Below, piece by piece: positions 5,098 to 9,377 of a stretch of 9,377 nt of DNA. The stretch is from Bacillota bacterium (lineage in GTDB: Bacteria; Bacillota; Bacilli; Bacillales_B; DSM-18226): positions 1-9,377 of the forward strand of contig JAKACS010000085.1 in the NCBI GenBank assembly GCA_021821235.1, read 5' to 3'. The number at the start of each line of letters is the position of its first letter. Positions within the stretch are counted from its first letter, which is position 1. The notes beneath the pieces were generated by a model, which saw only the letters and a program-made list of their open reading frames with translations, did no database searches and was not told the origin of the DNA. The position numbers and the translations under genes are program-made.

Positions 5098-6486
5098 ATG
5101 AAGTATGATCTTATTATCAAAAATGGAAAAGTTGTTTTGAAGGATGAAGTTAAAAATGTAAATATTGCGGTAAAAGACGGGAAAATCGCTGCCATTGCAG
5201 AAAATATTGATAGCGACACTTTCCGGATTGTGGATGCGAAAGGGCAATATGTCATGCCTGGAATGATTGACACCCATGTACACATTTGTGAACCGGGACG
5301 AACGGAATGGGAAGGATTTGTTACCGGTACGAAGGCATTAGCTGCCGGAGGTACGACAAGCTATGTCGATATGCCGCTAAACGCGCTTCCGGCAACCGTT
5401 AATCGCGAATCGTTTCATTTAAAAAGAGATGCAGCAAAAGGAAAAAACTATGTGGATTATGCTTTATACGGTGGTCTTGTTCCGGGAAATCTTGATCAAT
5501 TGGAAGAACTGTTGGATGAGGGGGTTGTGGCCTATAAGTGCTTCATGGCAACATGTGGTACAGATATCCCGGGGGATTTCCGAAATGTCGATGACTACAC
5601 ATTATACATGGGAATGAAAAAATTGGCTGAACTCGGTTCTGTGTTATCGATCCATGCTGAAAATGCGGTGATTACTGACCGGATGGGACAGGAAATGGAG
5701 AAACAGGACAAAGTAACCGCAACAGATTATGTTGCTTCACGTCCGGTATTTACGGAAAGTGATGCCGTAAAACGGGCGCTATTTTTTGCGAAAGAAACCG
5801 GCTGTAAACTGCATTTTGTCCACATCAGTACTGCGGAAGCCGTCGAGGAAATCTTCAAAGCACGAAACGAAGGTCAAGATGTGACTCTTGAATCGTGCGC
5901 ACATTATTTCACTATTTCAACTGCTCAATTTGAAGAGATAGGCCCACTTGCCAAATGTTCTCCACCACTACGTGACGAAGCAGCTCAAGCAAAACTTTGG
6001 CAGAAATTAATGGAAGGCAAAATTGATCTGCTAACGTCTGACCACTCTCCATGTCCACCTGAAATGAAATACAGTGCATCCAATAATATGTTTGAAGTAT
6101 GGGGTGGGATATCAGGCTGCCAAAATAACGTTGACCTCATGTTTGATGAAGCAGTCCTTAAGCGTAACCTTCCAGTGACGGATTTTGTTCGCATGATTGC
6201 TTATAATCCTGCTCAGCGCTTTCATTTCCCAATGAAGGGCGAAATTGCCGTTTCAAAAGATGCGGATATTATTCTTCTTGACCCCAACCAGTCCTATATT
6301 GTTCAAAAAGAAGATCTCTATTATCGTCACAAGCAAAGCCCGTACGTTGGCAGAAAAATTAACTGCCGGGTAACAAAAACATTTGTTCGGGGTAACCTTG
6401 TTTTTGATATCGGTGAAGGCATTGTAGGTGAACCGGTTGGAAAAATGGTTACATATAACCAAAAGACAGATTTAATAACTCCGTAA
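5098..6486 (+). CDS. allB: Allantoinase
   Basis: The 462-residue enzyme hydrolyses the hydantoin ring of allantoin to give allantoate in the cytoplasm. It belongs to the cyclic amidohydrolase family and is near the usual length (about 450). The binuclear metal site is complete: H60 and H62 (DTHVHICEPGRTEWEGF), K147, the lysine that is normally carbamylated (AYKCFMA), H186 (SIHAEN), H242 (HFVHIS) and D315 (TSDHSP). EPGRTEWEGF and DMPLNALPAT favour allantoinase over hydantoinase or dihydropyrimidinase. ATG 5098 is supported by GGAGG (5086-5090) at 7-base spacing. It is the first gene of a four-gene plus-strand run, with the permease 57 bases downstream and no terminator between. B. subtilis has the same order, where it is called pucH. 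Confidence 0.95.
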   Translation: MKYDLIIKNGKVVLKDEVKNVNIAVKDGKIAAIAENIDSDTFRIVDAKGQYVMPGMIDTHVHICEPGRTEWEGFVTGTKALAAGGTTSYVDMPLNALPATVNRESFHLKRDAAKGKNYVDYALYGGLVPGNLDQLEELLDEGVVAYKCFMATCGTDIPGDFRNVDDYTLYMGMKKLAELGSVLSIHAENAVITDRMGQEMEKQDKVTATDYVASRPVFTESDAVKRALFFAKETGCKLHFVHISTAEAVEEIFKARNEGQDVTLESCAHYFTISTAQFEEIGPLAKCSPPLRDEAAQAKLWQKLMEGKIDLLTSDHSPCPPEMKYSASNNMFEVWGGISGCQNNVDLMFDEAVLKRNLPVTDFVRMIAYNPAQRFHFPMKGEIAVSKDADIILLDPNQSYIVQKEDLYYRHKQSPYVGRKINCRVTKTFVRGNLVFDIGEGIVGEPVGKMVTYNQKTDLITP

Positions 6487-6543
6487 ACTGAAACAAATGC
6501 ATGCACAAAGGTAAAATCATAAATGGCATGAGGAGATGGTACG

Positions 6544-7944
6544 ATGTCTATTAATTTGGAAAATTATGTTTCAAATGAAACACAGATCCACCAGACTTCG
6601 AGTATAGATGAATCGCTCAATCCGAAAAGGGAAAAGGAAAGAATAGTTGGTTCCCTATCCTATATGCTTATGTGGATTGGAGATGGTGTGAATTTAGGAA
6701 ATATGACGCTAGGAGCCAGCTTAGTCACAGCTGGAATCGCCACACTTAACATCTACCAGACCTTTGCCGCAGCGATCATCGCAATTGGGATCATTTCAAC
6801 CATTTTTGCTTTAAATGATCGGTTTGGATATCGAACGGGAATTCCATATGTTGTCCAGCTAAGAATGTCCTTTGGGATTAAAGGCTCGATCATCTCATCA
6901 CTTTTACGCGGGATTCCCGCAATTGTCTGGTACGGCTTTCAAAGCTGGATTGGCAGTACGGCTTTAAATGAAATTGTGAAAATTTTGACGAGAGGGAGCT
7001 TTGATAATGTTTTTATTTGCTTTGCTATCCTTCAGCTCGTGCAAATTGGACTTTCACTTTATGGCTTTCATGCGATAAAGTGGGTTGAAACGCTCACTTC
7101 AGCTGTCATATTGTTGGCTCTGCTCTATGTTTTTGATGTACTGCTTACCTCACATAGCGCGGTTATCACAGAGAAGTGGGTACATGCCAAAGGTTCATGG
7201 GGTTTGCCGTTCTTTGCCTTTATCATGATGTTTTTGGGGAATTATGCGGCTATTTTTTTAAGTGCAGCGGATTATTCAAGAGAGCTCAAAACAGGTATTA
7301 CCGATTCCAAACGTGGATTTTTGTATTTCTCGCCTATTTTGATCGCTTATGGCTTCACGCTTACAATCGGCGCAATGCTTGCCTCAGCAACGGGTATTTC
7401 CAATCCGGTAAAGGCCTTTGCAATCGTGGTAGATAACTCTTATATTACTCTTTTTGTTTCCGCCTTTATTGTGATTGGTGCCATTGCAGTAAACATGGTT
7501 GCGAACATTATCCCTCCCACCTATGTTATTACATTGCTTACGAAACTCAAATACAAAGCTGCTGTCTCTGTAACCGGGATTCTTGCCTTAGCAACTTTCC
7601 CATGGGTGCTGGTGCAGGATTCATCCGCAAAGGGTTTGGGACTATTCATTCTCATTTATTCTGCGTTTTTAGGTCCGATCGTTTCGATCTTATTAATTGA
7701 ATACTATATTTTAAGAAAACAAAAAGTAAATGTGATCGATCTGTACAGGGAAGACGGGCCATTTGCCGGATATAATCCAGCTGCGGTGCTCGCGATGCTG
7801 AGCGGCGCCGGCGCTGCCTTCATAAAAGTAGAATTGGCCTGGATTATCGGCTTTGTGGTTTCAGGTATTGTCTATCTGTTACTGATGAAGTTTACCTTTA
7901 AAGGCTCCAAATTTAAACAGGGGACAATTTTTGAACAACTTTAG
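6544..7944 (+). CDS. pucI: Allantoin permease, NCS1 family
   Basis: The 466-residue integral membrane protein should have about twelve helices, as in the NCS1 (nucleobase-cation-symport-1) family, and should bring allantoin into the cell by cation-coupled symport. Family marks are visible: a WIGDGVNLGNM-type first helix, GIPAIVWYGFQSW with W129 and Q133 at the spacing of the substrate-binding Trp and Gln of Mhp1, ADYSRELK around the middle, and NMVANIIPPTY in the unwound-helix region. A hydrophilic N-terminal stretch of ~35 residues precedes the first helix. ATG 6544 has AGGAG (6531-6535) at 8-base spacing. Substrate choice is inferred from the neighbours, allantoinase upstream and allantoate amidohydrolase downstream. 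Other NCS1 substrates such as hydantoins or nucleobases cannot be excluded by sequence alone. Confidence 0.92.
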   Translation: MSINLENYVSNETQIHQTSSIDESLNPKREKERIVGSLSYMLMWIGDGVNLGNMTLGASLVTAGIATLNIYQTFAAAIIAIGIISTIFALNDRFGYRTGIPYVVQLRMSFGIKGSIISSLLRGIPAIVWYGFQSWIGSTALNEIVKILTRGSFDNVFICFAILQLVQIGLSLYGFHAIKWVETLTSAVILLALLYVFDVLLTSHSAVITEKWVHAKGSWGLPFFAFIMMFLGNYAAIFLSAADYSRELKTGITDSKRGFLYFSPILIAYGFTLTIGAMLASATGISNPVKAFAIVVDNSYITLFVSAFIVIGAIAVNMVANIIPPTYVITLLTKLKYKAAVSVTGILALATFPWVLVQDSSAKGLGLFILIYSAFLGPIVSILLIEYYILRKQKVNVIDLYREDGPFAGYNPAAVLAMLSGAGAAFIKVELAWIIGFVVSGIVYLLLMKFTFKGSKFKQGTIFEQL

Positions 7945-7990
7945 AATTTAATTCAAAAGAATATTTGTTACTTATTTTTCTAGAGCAATT

Positions 7991-7998
7991 AGGGAGGG
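7991..7998 (+). promoter_or_regulatory. Ribosome binding site that sets the TTG start at 8006
   Basis: AGGGAGGG ends 7 bases before TTG 8006. The nearest in-frame ATG is 15 codons further on, without a comparable site, so TTG is preferred. Confidence 0.75.
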
Positions 7999-8005
7999 AT
8001 ATTCT

Positions 8006-9253
8006 TTGGGAGAAGAAAAATTAAAAATCAATCCCCAGAGGCTTTTGCAAATGATTGAGGAATTAGGAAAAATTAGTAAACCATCAAAGGGAGTTACACG
8101 TTTAGCATTTACAAAACAATTTCAAGAAGGCCAGCAATTAGTTAGAAAATGGATGATTGCTGCGGGAATGATGGTCAAGATCGACAATCTCAACAATCTT
8201 ATCGGCCGCTATGAAGGACTTGATCAAGATGCACCTGTGATAATAATTGGATCACATTTGGATACGGTCATTGATGGTGGAAAATACGATGGAGCTTTAG
8301 GTGTACTTTCCGGTATTGAAGTGGTGAACGTGTTATTCGAAAACAATAAACGGTTAAAAAATCCAATTGAAGTTATCGGGTTTTCTGATGAAGAAGGTGT
8401 GAGATTCCATACAACTTTTTTAGGAAGTAAGGCTATTGCGGGAACCTTTATAGAAGAAACATTAAAGATGAACGATGATAACGGAGTGGTGTTAGGTGAT
8501 GTTCTTCATCAGTTAGGTTTAGAACCATACCATTTCAAAGATTTAGCCCGGTATTCTAAGGATGTTCTCGCTTATCTAGAACTTCACATTGAACAAGGTC
8601 CTGTTCTTGAGGAACAAAGTCTTCCGGTAGGGGTAGTTACAGGTATCGCTGGAGCATCAAGATATTCATTTAAGATAACGGGATTCGCAGGACACGCCGG
8701 TACTGTTCCAATTCGATTAAGACAAGATGCTCTATTAGGTGCGTCAGAATTAATTCTTGCAATTGAGAAAATAGCATTGGAGAATGCTCCTATCGTTGCA
8801 ACAGTGGGAAAATTAAACGTTAGTCCAGGGGCAAGCAATGTAATCCCTGGTGAAATAACTGCAACGTTGGATATTCGCGATACTGATGTTAAAAGGAAGG
8901 AACGGGTTATCGAAGAAATTTTGCGAGCGGCGGAAGATATTTGTATGAAAAGGAACTTACTTTTTCATGCCCAAAAAGTCATGGAAACGGCACCAGTCCT
9001 CTGTGATGAACAAATTAAATCGGCGATTGAATTTGCGATTCAATCTCATGGAATAAAGCCAATTTCATTGGTTAGTGGTGCAGGGCATGATGCAATGGTA
9101 ATGGCGAATTTAACAAAAATTGGGATGCTGTTTATTCGCTGTAAAGAAGGAATCAGCCATAATCCTGCAGAATATTCAACAGTAGAAGATATGGAAGTAG
9201 GAGCTAACGTTTTACTGGATTCCATTACTCAGTTAACACACCAAAAAACTTAA
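8006..9253 (+). CDS. allC: Allantoate amidohydrolase (M20 family)
   Basis: The 415-residue enzyme should hydrolyse allantoate, releasing ammonia and CO2 and giving ureidoglycine or ureidoglycolate in the cytoplasm. It has the M20 di-metal site: H84 and D86 (GSHLDTV), D95 (GGKYDGALG), E129/E130 (SDEEGVRF), H194 (LHIEQGPVLE) and H385 (GISHNPAEY), with H361 in GAGHDAM. The dimerisation-domain motif GHAGTVPIRLRQDAL is at 229-243. The length fits B. subtilis PucF and E. coli AllC (about 411). The start is TTG, chosen for its ribosome binding site. It lies 61 bases after the permease with no terminator between. N-carbamoyl-L-amino-acid hydrolases share these motifs, and the allantoin context decides the call. 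Confidence 0.9.
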   Translation: MGEEKLKINPQRLLQMIEELGKISKPSKGVTRLAFTKQFQEGQQLVRKWMIAAGMMVKIDNLNNLIGRYEGLDQDAPVIIIGSHLDTVIDGGKYDGALGVLSGIEVVNVLFENNKRLKNPIEVIGFSDEEGVRFHTTFLGSKAIAGTFIEETLKMNDDNGVVLGDVLHQLGLEPYHFKDLARYSKDVLAYLELHIEQGPVLEEQSLPVGVVTGIAGASRYSFKITGFAGHAGTVPIRLRQDALLGASELILAIEKIALENAPIVATVGKLNVSPGASNVIPGEITATLDIRDTDVKRKERVIEEILRAAEDICMKRNLLFHAQKVMETAPVLCDEQIKSAIEFAIQSHGIKPISLVSGAGHDAMVMANLTKIGMLFIRCKEGISHNPAEYSTVEDMEVGANVLLDSITQLTHQKT

Positions 9254-9266
9254 ATAGGAGACCTTG

Positions 9267-9377
9267 ATGAATACAAGAACACTATCTTCAGAAAAACAAC
9301 AAATTATTCAATTTATTGATGACCAGCAAGAGAAACTAATCGGTTTTTTAAAAGAGCTTGTAGGCATTCCATCTGAT
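9267..9377 (+). CDS. N-terminus of an M20-family (ArgE/DapE-type) hydrolase, cut by the window edge
   Basis: ATG 9267 follows AGGAG (9256-9260) with 6-base spacing and begins 13 bases after the allC stop, so it is almost certainly in the same operon. Thirty-seven residues are visible. The stretch EKLIGFLKELVGIPSD is the usual opening of M20 deacylases of the ArgE/DapE type (a helix, then LV-x-IPS), which place their metal ligands further downstream, beyond the window. It would be a second M20 enzyme beside allC but of a different subfamily. The substrate cannot be given; a later step in ureide breakdown is possible from context only. Confidence 0.65.
   Translation, partial: MNTRTLSSEKQQIIQFIDDQQEKLIGFLKELVGIPSD

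Noticed and set aside
5098..6486. Hydantoinase or dihydropyrimidinase
   Set aside because: EPGRTEWEGF and DMPLNALPAT, with an allantoin permease and allantoate amidohydrolase next in the operon, favour allantoinase.
1..9377. CRISPR array, tRNA/rRNA genes, insertion sequences or phage attachment sites
   Set aside because: No spaced repeats, cloverleaf or rRNA segments, transposase frames or terminal inverted repeats were seen on either strand.

Overview
The window comes from a low-GC, Gram-positive, Bacillus-like bacterium. It is AT-rich, has strong AGGAGG-type ribosome binding sites, uses GTG and TTG starts, has short hairpin terminators with T-runs, and carries an allantoin gene order that resembles the Bacillus subtilis puc genes. 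The species cannot be named from this sequence.

Left part (1-1209): the cut-off end of a membrane protein and its terminator, then a 79-residue single-helix membrane protein with a GTG start. A 600-base stretch follows that looks empty but holds a 35-codon gene (828-935) with a good ribosome binding site and its own terminator. Its product has a pattern like SinI/SlrA anti-repressor peptides.

Middle (1210-4571): two convergent genes share one hairpin terminator. The plus-strand gene encodes a 787-residue protein. Its C-terminal 290 residues are a complete trans-isoprenyl diphosphate synthase. Its N-terminal ~480 residues carry a second pair of Asp-rich motifs, 140 residues apart, as expected for a second class I isoprenoid-synthase fold. 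The order (cyclase-like domain first, prenyltransferase second) is that of fungal chimeric terpene synthases, so this is the best candidate here for an undescribed biosynthetic enzyme. The minus-strand gene encodes a [NiFe]-hydrogenase small subunit with all its iron-sulfur ligands but no Tat signal and no large-subunit gene beside it. The normal medial-cluster proline is a cysteine.

Right part (4572-9377): a 526-base intergenic region with the hydrogenase promoter, an unassigned hairpin terminator and possible control sites, followed by a plus-strand operon for allantoin use: allantoinase (allB), NCS1 allantoin permease (pucI), allantoate amidohydrolase (allC) and the start of a second M20-family hydrolase. 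Together these would import allantoin, open the ring to allantoate and release ammonia as a nitrogen source. Urate oxidase and the other upstream purine steps are not in the window.
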